Shown here piece by piece: positions 26,803 through 35,461 of a DNA stretch of 64,000 nt (the stretch's first letter is position 1; every line of letters starts with the position of its first letter). Below the pieces are notes generated by a model. The model searched no databases. It saw only the letters and a program-made list of their open reading frames with translations, and had not been told where the DNA came from. The translations under genes were made by a program, and so were the position numbers. This stretch comes from Kistimonas asteriae (lineage in GTDB: Bacteria > Pseudomonadota > Gammaproteobacteria > Pseudomonadales > Endozoicomonadaceae), in NCBI RefSeq assembly GCF_018263925.1, contig NZ_JAEVHF010000005.1:124001-188000 (forward strand). Direction: 5' to 3'.

Positions 26803-28011
26803 TCAAACGAGCTTTTCGAGCTGGTCCGCTGCGGGGGCGTCGAGACGGCTGGCCGGCTCACCCTGACTGAAGCGGATCACTGTGGGAATCTGGCTGACTT
26901 CGTAGCGGTCAGCAATATTGCGGCTCTTGTAAGTGTCCATGGTCACCAGACGCAGACTGTTTTCAGCTGCCATCTTTTCCAGGTGCGGCATCAATTCCAG
27001 GCTCTTCGGATCGACCGGGCTCCAGAACGCTACCAGGACATCCTTCTCGGCTTCCAGCACGGATTCGCTCCAGTGCTCTTCTTCCTGAACGTAACGATCA
27101 GCGGCTACAGCGGCTACGGCACCGTCACCTGCAGCGGTGACAACCTGACGCAGGAACTTGTCGCAGACATCACCGGCACCATAGACACCAGGCATGGAGG
27201 TTTCCTGCTTGTCGTCGACGACAATATAACCGCCCTTGCTCAGTTCAATGGTGTCTTTCAGGAAATCTGTCATCGGTACGGTGCCGACGAACATGAAAAC
27301 GCCGTCGCAGGCTTCATCGGTGATTTCACCGGTCTTCAGGTTCTTGATCTTGACACCGTTAACCAGTTCGTCGCCGCAGATTTCGTCAACACAGGAGTTC
27401 CAGATAAAGGAAATCTTGTCGTTAGCGTAGGCCTGTTCCTGAGCGGTACGATCCGCATCCAGAATGCCTTCGTCGTGCAATACGACCATGCGGACACTGT
27501 TAACGAACTTGGTCAGGAAAACGGATTCTTCAACGGCGGTGTTACCGCTGCCTACCACGATGATATCCAGATCTTCATAGAAGTCAGCATCACAGGTGGC
27601 ACAGTAAGAAACGCCCTTGGCAGTAAATTCTCTTTCGCCCTTGATACCCAGGACGCGTGGGTTGGCGCCGGTGCCAATGATGACACTCTTGGCCAGCAGC
27701 GTTTCGCCGTCGCGGGTAGTGACACGCTTGTGGAAACCGTCGCTTTCGAGCGCCAGGCCGGTGACCTGTGCACGCTGGAATTCAACACCGAACTTGTCAC
27801 AGTGCGCCCGGAACATGTTCATCAGGCCAGGACCGGTGGATTCAACAATGCCCGGATAGTTTTCTAATTCTGATGTCTTGGCGCACTGGCCACCGGTGTT
27901 GCTGCTGGATTCCAATACCAGCGTCTTCATTTTACCGCGTGCACAATACACACCAGCAGACAAGCCGCCAGCGCCGCCACCAATAATGATGACGTCATAA
28001 ACTTCTGACAT
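26803..28011 (-). CDS. trxB: thioredoxin reductase fused to a redox-dead thioredoxin-like domain
   Basis: A 402-residue flavoprotein. Residues 1-305 are a standard TrxB: FAD motif VIIIGGGAGGLSAG, redox centre SYCATCDADFY, NAD(P)H motif VVGSGNTAVEE and FAD motif YGAGDV. Typical TrxB is about 315 residues; here roughly 95 more form a thioredoxin-like domain (VLVAFWSPVDPKSLELMPHLEKMA ... QIPTVIRFSQG split by the cis-Pro). Its CxxC position reads SPVD, so it cannot do disulfide exchange and may dock the partner thioredoxin. The ATG at 28011 has GGAGCG upstream; the frame to 28092 lacks support. First gene of the operon. Confidence 0.92.
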   Translation of the reverse strand: MSEVYDVIIIGGGAGGLSAGVYCARGKMKTLVLESSSNTGGQCAKTSELENYPGIVESTGPGLMNMFRAHCDKFGVEFQRAQVTGLALESDGFHKRVTTRDGETLLAKSVIIGTGANPRVLGIKGEREFTAKGVSYCATCDADFYEDLDIIVVGSGNTAVEESVFLTKFVNSVRMVVLHDEGILDADRTAQEQAYANDKISFIWNSCVDEICGDELVNGVKIKNLKTGEITDEACDGVFMFVGTVPMTDFLKDTIELSKGGYIVVDDKQETSMPGVYGAGDVCDKFLRQVVTAAGDGAVAAVAADRYVQEEEHWSESVLEAEKDVLVAFWSPVDPKSLELMPHLEKMAAENSLRLVTMDTYKSRNIADRYEVSQIPTVIRFSQGEPASRLDAPAADQLEKLV

Positions 28012-28619
28012 TGTTGCGCTCCGATCCGTTAAACGAGTGGCACAGGCTGGAACGCCGATTACGTACTTATACCTACGTAGCGGAGGCGCCATTTAGCCCG
28101 AAACCATCAGTTCCGACTTGCTGCGTATGGTGCTACTCCGAACGTCCGTATGTATTGATCTATAACAATATCTGTACCGATCACTGTAAAGGTCTCACAA
28201 TATGTACGACATATGATATTTATTGGTTTTTTCCGGTTAATATCTCTAGATTCCTAAAAAAAAGAACGAATACTTTCTGTAACACCACATTTATTAGCAT
28301 CAGAAAGGAGTAACAAACTCATCCGATATGCACATATACCTATTCGATAGGTGCTATTTACTATGCGGTAAACGCTTTTTCTGTTGCGATTTTATTACAG
28401 CTCTAAGTATTTTTGGTGGATCATTTACACAATCACACAACGCTTATCGGACGACAACTAAACACAACGATTGAAATCCACACATAAAAGAACGTTAGTT
28501 ATTTTTATCTTTATTCCAGACTTTCCATGCACGTTCTTAATCTAGGGTCTAACTTTGTTCACGCTCTATTCCCGCTTCAAATAGCTGTCAACTATGATTC
28601 AGACAGAAGGAGTTGCACC
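28012..28619. other. divergent intergenic region upstream of the grd operon
   Basis: About 600 AT-rich bases between trxB and the S41 protease gene, presumably with both promoters. Two TACGTA palindromes flank an eight-base gap near 28060-28080 and could be an operator. No glycine riboswitch consensus or gene was recognised. Confidence 0.4.
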
Positions 28620-30515
28620 ATGCGTTGGTTATACACTTTTTGTTTACTACTACCATTTACTTTTAACACTGCACATGCATTTTCTGATCAATCCAAGGTA
28701 ACAGACAATCTGATTAATGAGGATATTAAAGCCTTAACCACACTTATCGAAAAGCAATTTTCTTTTTACCCGATCTACAGTAAAAACGATTTAGAACAAC
28801 AGATCAGTAATCTTTCACGATATACATTACCAGAAGATAACGTCCCCTACCGCCTGACATTACAGAAGATAATCGCTTCTTTTGGTGACGCCCATGCCCG
28901 GGTGAGGGATCTATTTGATACCGAGATACCTGAAAACGATGATATCTATAAACGTGTTATTGGTGAGATTAAAGTTATTCCTGGGAAACACCCTCAACTC
29001 GTTTTCATGAATCAAGGCACGTTCGTGTATGAAAATAATAAAACCTATTGTATGCAAGATACTTTCAACGCAAATCATCCCTACCTTGTAGCGATTGATG
29101 ATATATCTATTGATGAGTGGGTTACACTGCTGCAGCCCTCAATCCCCTCATACAATCAGGCACGCATATACGACAAGGCAGCTCGTTTTCTCAAGTACCT
29201 GAATCAGGCGCGCGCGCTGACTGGACACCCGGTATCAGATCGAGCAAAGCTGACACTGGCGGCTGAAGATGGTCAACAAATCACCCAAAAGGTCGACCTC
29301 CAGCGCTGGCACATTGACTGCCGGCTAACCTATAACAGCGAGCTTCATACCATTGACCTTACTCCATCGAATCAGCTCACAACCTCTGGTAAAAGCCGAA
29401 TCATGTATCTGCGGGTATCTGAGATGTTCGATATCACAGATCCTCAGGAAGGCCTGCAACTGCTTGATATTCTATCTCACTTTAGACAGGTTTCAGGACA
29501 ACGAGGGCTCATTCTCGACATGCGCAATAATGGGGGAGGCAGCCGAACCACTCTGATTAGCCTTTACCCCTTCCTTATACATAAAGATGCCTTCCCGCGT
29601 ATTACCAATGTAGCCACCTATTTACTGCCAGAGAATGAAATGGCAACGCCATGGGGATACCCAGACAGCGACAAGCTGTTTCCCCGTTTTATGTTCAGGC
29701 AGGACAACGCAATCTGGTCTCAAGAAGAGCAACAGACCATTGACGCTTTCCAGTTAACCCGATTCACGCCCGATCTCAGCCCGGTTTCCAACAAGAAACC
29801 ACAAGCCTGGTATAAAGAAAATGTCTACAGCGCCTGGCATTATCAAGTGCTGTCACATCAGCAAGCATTCTTCCGCACACTCATCAAGGACTTCACTGTT
29901 GAAGATGAAGAAGACGCCCTCATTAAAAAAAACCTGCATGCGCTGATGGCATTATGGGATGAGTTATTACCAGACTATAAGCGTCCCAAGCATATTGTTG
30001 TTCTGACTGATGCCGGAGTCTTCAGCGCTGCAGATATTATGGTCAGTGCTCTCAAGGGACAGGACGGAATTACACTGATGGGAGCCCCTACTGGCGGTGG
30101 CAGCTCAATGGCCATCCCTTATGCACTTCCCTCAGGCATAGAAGTCAAACTTGGCAGCATGCTGTCGTTCACCCCCGAGGGCAACCTATACGATAGCAAT
30201 GGTGTCACACCGGATAAAACACTACAAACATCCCCGTCATCGTTTTATTTTAAAGGGGTAGAAGATCAACTCTCAGCCCAAATCACACACCCTGAAGATG
30301 ACTTGTTGAAAGCAGCTATACGCTTTATCAAGGCACAAAAAGTGGTCAGTCGAAGCTTTAAAGCAGGTCCCATTTGGGATCACGGTGATGCCAAACGAAA
30401 ATGTCCATCGGTTTGTTACAGTCACGATGGTCGCTGGAATAATGTCTGGAGGACCGTCATCACTAATGAAATGTCGGTTTGTCAGTGCGATGTACCGATA
30501 GATCCCGCCCAATAA
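28620..30515 (+). CDS. secreted S41-family (C-terminal processing-type) peptidase with C-terminal MVL-like lectin domain
   Basis: A 631-residue protein. The ATG at 28620 follows AGAAGGAG and opens a clear signal peptide (MRWLYTFCLLLPF...AHA); the longer frame from 28527 is rejected. The S41 core shows GLILDMRNNGGGS and the catalytic serine region TDAGVFSAADIMVSALKG (Ser469), then GAPTGGGSS. No PDZ domain is obvious. The last 50 residues (AGPIWDHGDAKRKCPSVC, RWNNVWRTV, NEMSVCQC) match the Microcystis viridis lectin (MVL) mannan-binding fold, with an added cysteine pattern. So a secreted protease may be tethered to oligomannose glycans. Monocistronic, followed by a hairpin terminator. Confidence 0.82.
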   Translation: MRWLYTFCLLLPFTFNTAHAFSDQSKVTDNLINEDIKALTTLIEKQFSFYPIYSKNDLEQQISNLSRYTLPEDNVPYRLTLQKIIASFGDAHARVRDLFDTEIPENDDIYKRVIGEIKVIPGKHPQLVFMNQGTFVYENNKTYCMQDTFNANHPYLVAIDDISIDEWVTLLQPSIPSYNQARIYDKAARFLKYLNQARALTGHPVSDRAKLTLAAEDGQQITQKVDLQRWHIDCRLTYNSELHTIDLTPSNQLTTSGKSRIMYLRVSEMFDITDPQEGLQLLDILSHFRQVSGQRGLILDMRNNGGGSRTTLISLYPFLIHKDAFPRITNVATYLLPENEMATPWGYPDSDKLFPRFMFRQDNAIWSQEEQQTIDAFQLTRFTPDLSPVSNKKPQAWYKENVYSAWHYQVLSHQQAFFRTLIKDFTVEDEEDALIKKNLHALMALWDELLPDYKRPKHIVVLTDAGVFSAADIMVSALKGQDGITLMGAPTGGGSSMAIPYALPSGIEVKLGSMLSFTPEGNLYDSNGVTPDKTLQTSPSSFYFKGVEDQLSAQITHPEDDLLKAAIRFIKAQKVVSRSFKAGPIWDHGDAKRKCPSVCYSHDGRWNNVWRTVITNEMSVCQCDVPIDPAQ

Positions 30516-30532
30516 TCACTGCTTGGATGAAT

Positions 30533-30572
30533 GCTGGAATTCATGTCACGACAACTGTGAATTCCAGCTTTC
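30533..30572 (+). terminator. 11-bp hairpin terminator after the S41 gene
   Basis: GCTGGAATTCA and TGAATTCCAGC (30533-30568) around 14 bases, followed by TTTCTC, starting 18 bases past the stop. Confidence 0.65.
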
Positions 30573-30948
30573 TCAAAGCCTAATAGTTCTCTATAAACTC
30601 AGGCATATTAACTATGTCGGTTATGCATAACCTCCTATACCTATCACTCTGCCGTAATAGCGCTTGTTCAAAAATAAATTGAACTGAATGTACTAATAAC
30701 ATGAAAAGGCATTTTCATTCACCCTTGACTATCTATCAACAAGAGGAGGAATAACTCTACGGCTATTATCTTAATCATTAAATGGGGTACAAAGCATAGA
30801 TTGCCCGCTCCCTTCCACCCAAACACCTGCAGCATTTTCTCTCAATTGTAACAACAACTGTTTCTATATATTCACTACAGTGACCCGCTATTTTCAATCT
30901 AAGATCCAACTATTTGGCAAGCTATAACCAACTATTTAGGAGCGGACA
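30573..30948. other. AT-rich intergenic region without a gene
   Basis: About 375 bases with only short frames and no recognisable motif. It separates the S41 terminator from the doeA remnant. Confidence 0.35.
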
Positions 30949-30972
30949 GGAACCTGGTCTGAGCCAGGTTCC
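30949..30972 (-). terminator. 9-bp hairpin after the doeA remnant
   Basis: GGAACCTGG and CCAGGTTCC around six bases, 12 bases past the stop of the doeA fragment. Probably its original terminator; no T-tract. Confidence 0.45.
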
Positions 30973-30983
30973 ATCCACAAGTA

Positions 30984-31208
30984 TTATTTAATAAACAGCT
31001 CCCGCGGATACTGACAGAAGGTTTCACAGCCGGTTTCCGTGATCATGATACTTTCTGTGATTTCGAGACCCCAGGCATCCAGCCACAGGCCCGGCATGAA
31101 GTGGAAGGTCATGCCGGGTTTTAGCTCAGTATCATCAGTGGGACGCAGGCTCATGGTGCGCTCACCCCAATCCGGGGGATAGCTCAGACCGATCGGATAA
31201 CCGCAGCC
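30984..31208 (-). pseudogene. doeA: C-terminal remnant of ectoine hydrolase DoeA (M24 peptidase fold)
   Basis: The frame encodes GYPIGLSYPPDWGERTMSLR, then GMTFHFMPGLWLD, GLEITESIMITETG and the end PRELFIK. This is the last ~75 residues of the DoeA/ectoine hydrolase family (full length about 390-400). Upstream of about 31208 the similarity stops abruptly and the frame runs into an oppositely oriented fragment. The first four fifths of the gene, including most metal ligands, are lost, so it is not functional. DoeA normally opens the ectoine ring to N-acetyl-diaminobutyrate; the remnant suggests an ancestor that degraded ectoine. Confidence 0.82.
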
Positions 31209-31435
31209 TGCTACTGGAAACAGCGGCTGACAACAGCCCTTGTGTCTGGCTGGCACTGCCTGATTAGATGATGGAGCACTGCTTGGCACAGGGGGTTCTG
31301 GTCACACCCTGCCAGCAGTTCTGTCCCAGCCCCAGGCTGGCACCGCGCAGAGTTCGGGTCAGCCTGGGCGCAGAAGCGTATCGTCCTCGCCTGCAGGAAG
31401 GACTGCAGATCGTTCGTAACATTATCGAAGCTTGA
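31208..31435 (+). pseudogene. C-terminal remnant of a MocR-like (GntR/aminotransferase) regulator
   Basis: Reading from 31208, the frame gives WLALPD, a TAG stop at 31265-31267, then LAQGVLVTPCQQFCPSPRLAP, RVRVSLG and LQEGLQIVRNIIEA before TGA. This is the end of a PLP-aminotransferase-type domain as in MocR regulators. It lacks the DNA-binding and PLP-lysine parts. It abuts the doeA remnant head to head at about 31208, as if one deletion removed the 5' halves of two divergent genes. MocR-type regulators (EnuR class) often control ectoine catabolism, which fits the pairing. Confidence 0.65.
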
Positions 31436-31591
31436 CCGCGGCGGGAAAGAAATCCCGGTTAATGAACGCCAACCAATAACATATATATTTTCTACACCTT
31501 TTACGTATACAAAGAACCATCGAGCTTCAATAGAATACCCAACCATATTTGTCAGGTAATACGCCTGAGTCATGCAGGAGGCTATCCAACG

Positions 31592-32161
31592 ATGGTTAAA
31601 CCCGTCAGTTTCGCCGATCCGGATCGGTGCAGTGAGATTTTTGATGCAGACAATCGGGTCGAGTGGCAAAACACGCCGCATGTTCTGAACAGTCTTCCGC
31701 TGAAAGAAGACACCCGCATTGCAGATATCGGCGCCGGTACCGGCTATTTCGCCAGTCAGTTTGCCAGACTGTCACCCCGAGGGCATGTCTACGCACTGGA
31801 TACCGAACCCAATATGGTCAACCACATGGAACAGCGTTTCACGGCGGAACAGCTGACCAACATAGAAACACGACTCTGCCAGCCTGCTGATCCCTGTCTG
31901 CCAGCACCGGTTGATATTGTGTTCCTCGCCAATGTGTACCGGTTCATCCAGGATCGCATGTCCTTTCTCGCCTGCCTCCGCCGGCAAATCGATCATAAAA
32001 CGAATGTTGTTTTTGTCGATTTCCGGGGTGATAACGCCAGGGTAACGCCTGTCCAGGCACTGGACGAAGTCCGCCAGGCCGGTTTTCGTATTGAAACCAT
32101 GGACACCAGCGGCTGTCCTGACCATTACATCATGACCTTTAAAAAAGCCGTTTCATTGTAA
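31592..32161 (+). CDS. class I SAM-dependent methyltransferase
   Basis: A 189-residue methyltransferase. Motif I is IADIGAGTGYFASQFA, the acidic strand-2 end ALDTEPNM, and the motif II region VDIVFLANVYRFI. AGGAGG lies ten bases before the ATG. It is the first gene of a plus-strand series with a cupin, NorV, rubredoxin and NorW, with gaps of 15 to 60 bases. Co-transcription is likely, so it may act on a metabolite linked to nitrosative or oxygen stress; the substrate is unknown. Confidence 0.85.
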   Translation: MVKPVSFADPDRCSEIFDADNRVEWQNTPHVLNSLPLKEDTRIADIGAGTGYFASQFARLSPRGHVYALDTEPNMVNHMEQRFTAEQLTNIETRLCQPADPCLPAPVDIVFLANVYRFIQDRMSFLACLRRQIDHKTNVVFVDFRGDNARVTPVQALDEVRQAGFRIETMDTSGCPDHYIMTFKKAVSL

Positions 32162-32176
32162 AACCGAGTGAACACT

Positions 32177-32509
32177 ATGAACTACAAAGTGACCATCGAA
32201 AAGAACACCCGGATTCCCTATACCGACCTGCTTGCCTTTGCCGATAACGGCATCGCCAGCAGTACCCTGCTCAAAACCGATACAGCCGAAGTTTGTGTCA
32301 TGACCTTGGACGAAGGAGAAGAGATCAGCGAACACGCGGTTCCCAAGGAAGTGTTGATTCAGGTTTTCGAGGGGCGGATTGCATTTACTATTGATGGAGA
32401 AATACTGGACATTCGTCCCGGCGAAATCGTCCGTATGGCGCCACAGGCTCCCCATTCCCTCCGGGCACTTGAACCCTCCAGAATGATGCTGTCTCTGCTA
32501 TCAGTCTGA
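32177..32509 (+). CDS. small cupin-domain protein
   Basis: A 110-residue single-domain cupin. The first motif is degenerate (GEEISEHAVPKEVLIQVFEGRI) and the second is IRPGEIVRMAPQAPHSLRAL. His residues at EHAVP and PHSLRA could bind a metal. The ATG at 32177 is preferred over a GTG at 32168. Cupins of this size next to NO-detoxification genes are often stress-related binding proteins; enzymatic activity is not evident. Confidence 0.8.
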   Translation: MNYKVTIEKNTRIPYTDLLAFADNGIASSTLLKTDTAEVCVMTLDEGEEISEHAVPKEVLIQVFEGRIAFTIDGEILDIRPGEIVRMAPQAPHSLRALEPSRMMLSLLSV

Positions 32510-32565
32510 AGGCGCATTTTTTTGACCATTAAAATGTATTTTTTATATATGTTATTGAGGTGAAA

Positions 32566-33756
32566 ATGAGTTTTCGTGTATCCGGAAATATTCATTGGGT
32601 TGGTAAGCAGGACTGGGAACTGCGGGAATTCCACGGCAGTGAATACTCAACCCATCGCGGCTCCAGTTATAACAGCTACCTGATCCGCGAAGAAAAGAAT
32701 GTCCTGATTGATACGGTATGGGCACCCTATGCCCAGGAGTATGTCGACAACCTGGCCAAAGATATCGACCTGGACAAGATCGATTATATTGTTGCCAACC
32801 ACGGGGAAATCGATCACAGCGGCGCCCTGCCTGCACTGATGGCGCGAATCCCGGACAAACCCATTTACTGCACGGCAAATGCCGTCAAATCATTAAAGGG
32901 GCATTATCACCAGGACTGGAATTTCCAGGTGGTCAAAACGGGTGACACCCTGAACATCGGCAACGACAAACAGCTGGTATTTGTTGAGGCGCCGATGCTG
33001 CACTGGCCTGACAGCATGATGACCTATTTGACCGGTGACGCTGTTCTATTCAGCAACGATGCCTTTGGCCAGCACTATGCCAGTGAGCTGATGTACAACG
33101 ACCTGGTCGATCAGAATGAATTGGCCGAAGAATGCCTCAAGTATTACGCCAACATTCTTACCCCTTTCAGCCATCTGGTCACCGCCAAAATCCAGCAATT
33201 TTTATCGCTGGAACTGCCCTTGAACATGATCGCCACTTCACACGGCATCATCTGGCGGGATGACCCGGCACAGATTGTCCGTCATTACCTGAACTGGGCT
33301 GATAACTATCAGGAAGATCAGGTCACCCTGGTTTACGACACCATGTGGCATGGTACCCGACAGATGGCGGAAGCTATTACCCGGGGCCTACGCGTTGCGA
33401 GCCCTGCGACACGGGTCAAAATGTACAACCTCGCGACATCCGACAAGAACGATGTACTGACAGAGATCTTCAAATCCAAAGCGGTCCTGATTGGTTCACC
33501 GACCGTCAACAACAGCATGCTGCCCCATATCGCCGCACTGCTTGAAGAGATGAAAGGGCTGCGTTTCAAGAACAAGAAGGCTGCGGCCTTTGGCTCCTAT
33601 GGCTGGAGTGGTGAAGCCGTCGACCGAATTACCGAACGACTGAACGACAGTGGCTTTGACACCTTCAACGGTATTCGCGCCGAATGGAAACCGACTGACG
33701 ACGCGATTGCAGAATGCATTGAATACGGCAAAACCTTCGCCAACGGACTGAACTGA
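32566..33756 (+). CDS. norV: flavodiiron nitric oxide reductase (NorV core without rubredoxin domain)
   Basis: A 396-residue A-type flavoprotein. The metallo-beta-lactamase-like half binds two irons: ligands H79, E81, D83 and H84 in NHGEIDHSG sit at the same numbers as in E. coli NorV, with further ligands in HWPDS, SNDAFG and TSHG. The flavodoxin half ([19 protein letters not shown], then [17 protein letters not shown]) binds FMN. It reduces NO to N2O, or O2 to water. E. coli NorV carries a C-terminal rubredoxin; here that domain is a separate gene 19 bases downstream. GAGGTG precedes the ATG; a GTG six bases upstream is less likely. Confidence 0.94.
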   Translation: MSFRVSGNIHWVGKQDWELREFHGSEYSTHRGSSYNSYLIREEKNVLIDTVWAPYAQEYVDNLAKDIDLDKIDYIVANHGEIDHSGALPALMARIPDKPIYCTANAVKSLKGHYHQDWNFQVVKTGDTLNIGNDKQLVFVEAPMLHWPDSMMTYLTGDAVLFSNDAFGQHYASELMYNDLVDQNELAEECLKYYANILTPFSHLVTAKIQQFLSLELPLNMIATSHGIIWRDDPAQIVRHYLNWADNYQEDQVTLVYDTMWHGTRQMAEAITRGLRVASPATRVKMYNLATSDKNDVLTEIFKSKAVLIGSPTVNNSMLPHIAALLEEMKGLRFKNKKAAAFGSYGWSGEAVDRITERLNDSGFDTFNGIRAEWKPTDDAIAECIEYGKTFANGLN

Positions 33757-33775
33757 TCAACCGGACACCATCATC

Positions 33776-33958
33776 ATGAGTGAAAAGAAGATAACTGACA
33801 TGCAATCCATGCGTTGCCGGGTCTGCAGCTGGGTCTACGATCCAGAACTGGGCGAACCCAACCAGGACGTGATGCCCGGTACAGCCTGGGAATCGGTTCC
33901 CGAAACCTTCCTTTGCCCTGAGTGTTTCCTGGGCAAATCTGAATTCGATCCGGCCTGA
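33776..33958 (+). CDS. rubredoxin, stand-alone partner of NorV
   Basis: A 60-residue rubredoxin with the two iron-binding CxxC pairs [15 protein letters not shown] (C14, C17) and [13 protein letters not shown] (C47, C50). The usual CGY and CGVGK turns are replaced by CSW and CFLGK, a substitution seen in some NorV-type rubredoxin domains. It passes electrons from NorW to NorV. The position between norV and norW supports this. Confidence 0.93.
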   Translation: MSEKKITDMQSMRCRVCSWVYDPELGEPNQDVMPGTAWESVPETFLCPECFLGKSEFDPA

Positions 33959-33977
33959 AGGAGGCACAGTAGACAGC

Positions 33978-35123
33978 ATGCAGTTACCTGTCGTAATCAT
34001 TGGCAGTGGCTTTGCCGGCTACCAAGTGGCCCGTGAGTTCAGACAACTGGATAGCCAGACGCCGGTGATCATAGTGACCGCTGACAATGGCGACGATTAT
34101 TCCAAGCCTTTGATCAGCCATGGTTTCAGCCGCCGACTCAGCGCCGACGCCATGATTCAGAAGCGTTGCGATGAACTGGCAGAAGAGCTGGCGATCACCA
34201 TTTTGCCCAACACTCGCATTACAGCCATTGACGTACAAAACAAAGCCATCAGCTATGGTGATGCAACCATCACCTACCGCGATCTGGTGCTGGCAACGGG
34301 TGCAGAAGCTGCCATTCCCCCGGTGTGCAGCGATAGTGCCGCACAGATCCTGACGCTCAACAGCCTTGAGGAATACCGTCACGCCAGCGACTGTATCGCT
34401 GATAAACAACGGATCCTGGTGATCGGCACAGGACTGGTCGGCACCGAAATTGCTCTTGACCTATCGCTTGCTGGCAAAGATGTCAGACTGGTCGGTATGA
34501 CAGAAAAACTGATGGGGCATCTGCTGCCAGATTTCATCAGCAAAGAACTGAAACAACGATTTCAAACATCAGGTTGCCAGGTCATTACCGGGCAAACGGT
34601 AGTTGAACTCACACAATCAAACTCAGAACTGCGGGTTACGTTGTCTGACGGTCGCGTGATTGAAACAGATGCCGTCATTGCTGCCACTGGTCTCCAACCA
34701 CGGACAGTACTGGCTCAAGCCGCGGGCCTTCGCATCAATCGCGGCATCTGCGTCGATGCCGGGCTCCAAACCAGCAAACCTCATATTTATGCGCTGGGGG
34801 ATGGCGCTGAAATCAACGGCACATTACTGCCTTACCTTCAGCCTATCGCACTGTCGGCCAAAGCCCTGGCAAAAACATTAGCGGGAAACCGAACAAACGT
34901 CGTGCTACCTGTCATGCCAGTCATCATCAAGACACCGGTCATGCCGATCCAGTTGAGTGGTGAAACCAGCGGCGCGCACCTGAGCTGGCTTGTTGAACAA
35001 ACGGACAATGGCATGATCGCCAAAGCTTACGTTCATGATGAGAAAATGGTGGGATATGTTGTCACTGACAAACAAATTGCACAGGGATTCTCACTACTCG
35101 CGCAACTGAGAGCCGCCGCTTAG
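33978..35123 (+). CDS. norW: NADH:rubredoxin/flavorubredoxin reductase
   Basis: A 381-residue FAD/NAD(P)H oxidoreductase of the NorW/rubredoxin reductase family. The N-terminal FAD motif is VVIIGSGFAGYQVAREFR, the NAD motif ILVIGTGLVGTEIALDLSLAG and the second FAD motif HIYALGDGAEING. The length equals E. coli NorW (377) within a few residues. It begins 19 bases after the rubredoxin, completing an electron chain NADH-NorW-rubredoxin-NorV. No NorR regulator is present in the window. Confidence 0.93.
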   Translation: MQLPVVIIGSGFAGYQVAREFRQLDSQTPVIIVTADNGDDYSKPLISHGFSRRLSADAMIQKRCDELAEELAITILPNTRITAIDVQNKAISYGDATITYRDLVLATGAEAAIPPVCSDSAAQILTLNSLEEYRHASDCIADKQRILVIGTGLVGTEIALDLSLAGKDVRLVGMTEKLMGHLLPDFISKELKQRFQTSGCQVITGQTVVELTQSNSELRVTLSDGRVIETDAVIAATGLQPRTVLAQAAGLRINRGICVDAGLQTSKPHIYALGDGAEINGTLLPYLQPIALSAKALAKTLAGNRTNVVLPVMPVIIKTPVMPIQLSGETSGAHLSWLVEQTDNGMIAKAYVHDEKMVGYVVTDKQIAQGFSLLAQLRAAA

Positions 35124-35164
35124 CGCATGGAACCAAGCAGAGTCGCTCTTTTTCGCCATGACGC

Positions 35165-35461
35165 TCAGACTTGCTGGTTTTCAACAGACGCGTTCAAGGC
35201 CACAGCATGGTTATATCGCGCATCCCGCGATGAATAGATAAAAGTGACAGGCCCTGCTTGCAAATGCTTAAAGATAGGTTCCAGCGAAGACGGTCGTATA
35301 TGCAGTTCAGCAAAATAACGCTTTTTGAATTCCTCCCACTTTTCAGGATCGTGATTAAACCTGTGACGCAGTTCAGTGGACGGAACTGCGTCTTTATCCC
35401 AAAAGTTAATGCTCGCTTTTTCCTTTTATATGCTCCGCGGCCATAGCCGTGCAACCAGAAA
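35165..35461 (-). pseudogene. broken DUF488-family gene
   Basis: The minus strand reads FLVARLWPRSI, then an in-frame TAA (35426-35428), then KEKASINFWDKDAVPSTELR, FNHDPEKWEEFKKRYFAEL, LQAGPVTFIYSSRDARYNHAVAL and a stop at 35165. This is the DUF488 pattern (VDRLWPRG-SKEKA ... HDPERW ... GPVTLLY) with a nonsense codon and changed residues (D to A, G to S). Upstream the frame becomes a hydrophobic 50-codon stretch to 35578 that does not look like DUF488. The expected N-terminus is missing. Confidence 0.75.
35365..35392 (+). terminator. 10-bp hairpin with short T-tract
   Basis: GACGCAGTTC and GAACTGCGTC around eight bases, followed by TTTAT on the plus strand. It could end the norVW transcript, though it is 240 bases past norW and lies inside the DUF488 remnant. 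Confidence 0.35.

Noticed and set aside
28030..28055. TGGCAC stretch as a sigma-54 promoter
   Set aside because: The required GC/TTGC element at the right distance is absent.
28012..28300. Glycine riboswitch upstream of the grd operon
   Set aside because: Searched for the conserved aptamer core by eye on the minus strand; not found.
31211..31681. Minus-strand 156-residue frame as a gene
   Set aside because: It runs antisense through the MocR-like remnant and the methyltransferase start, with no recognisable domain.
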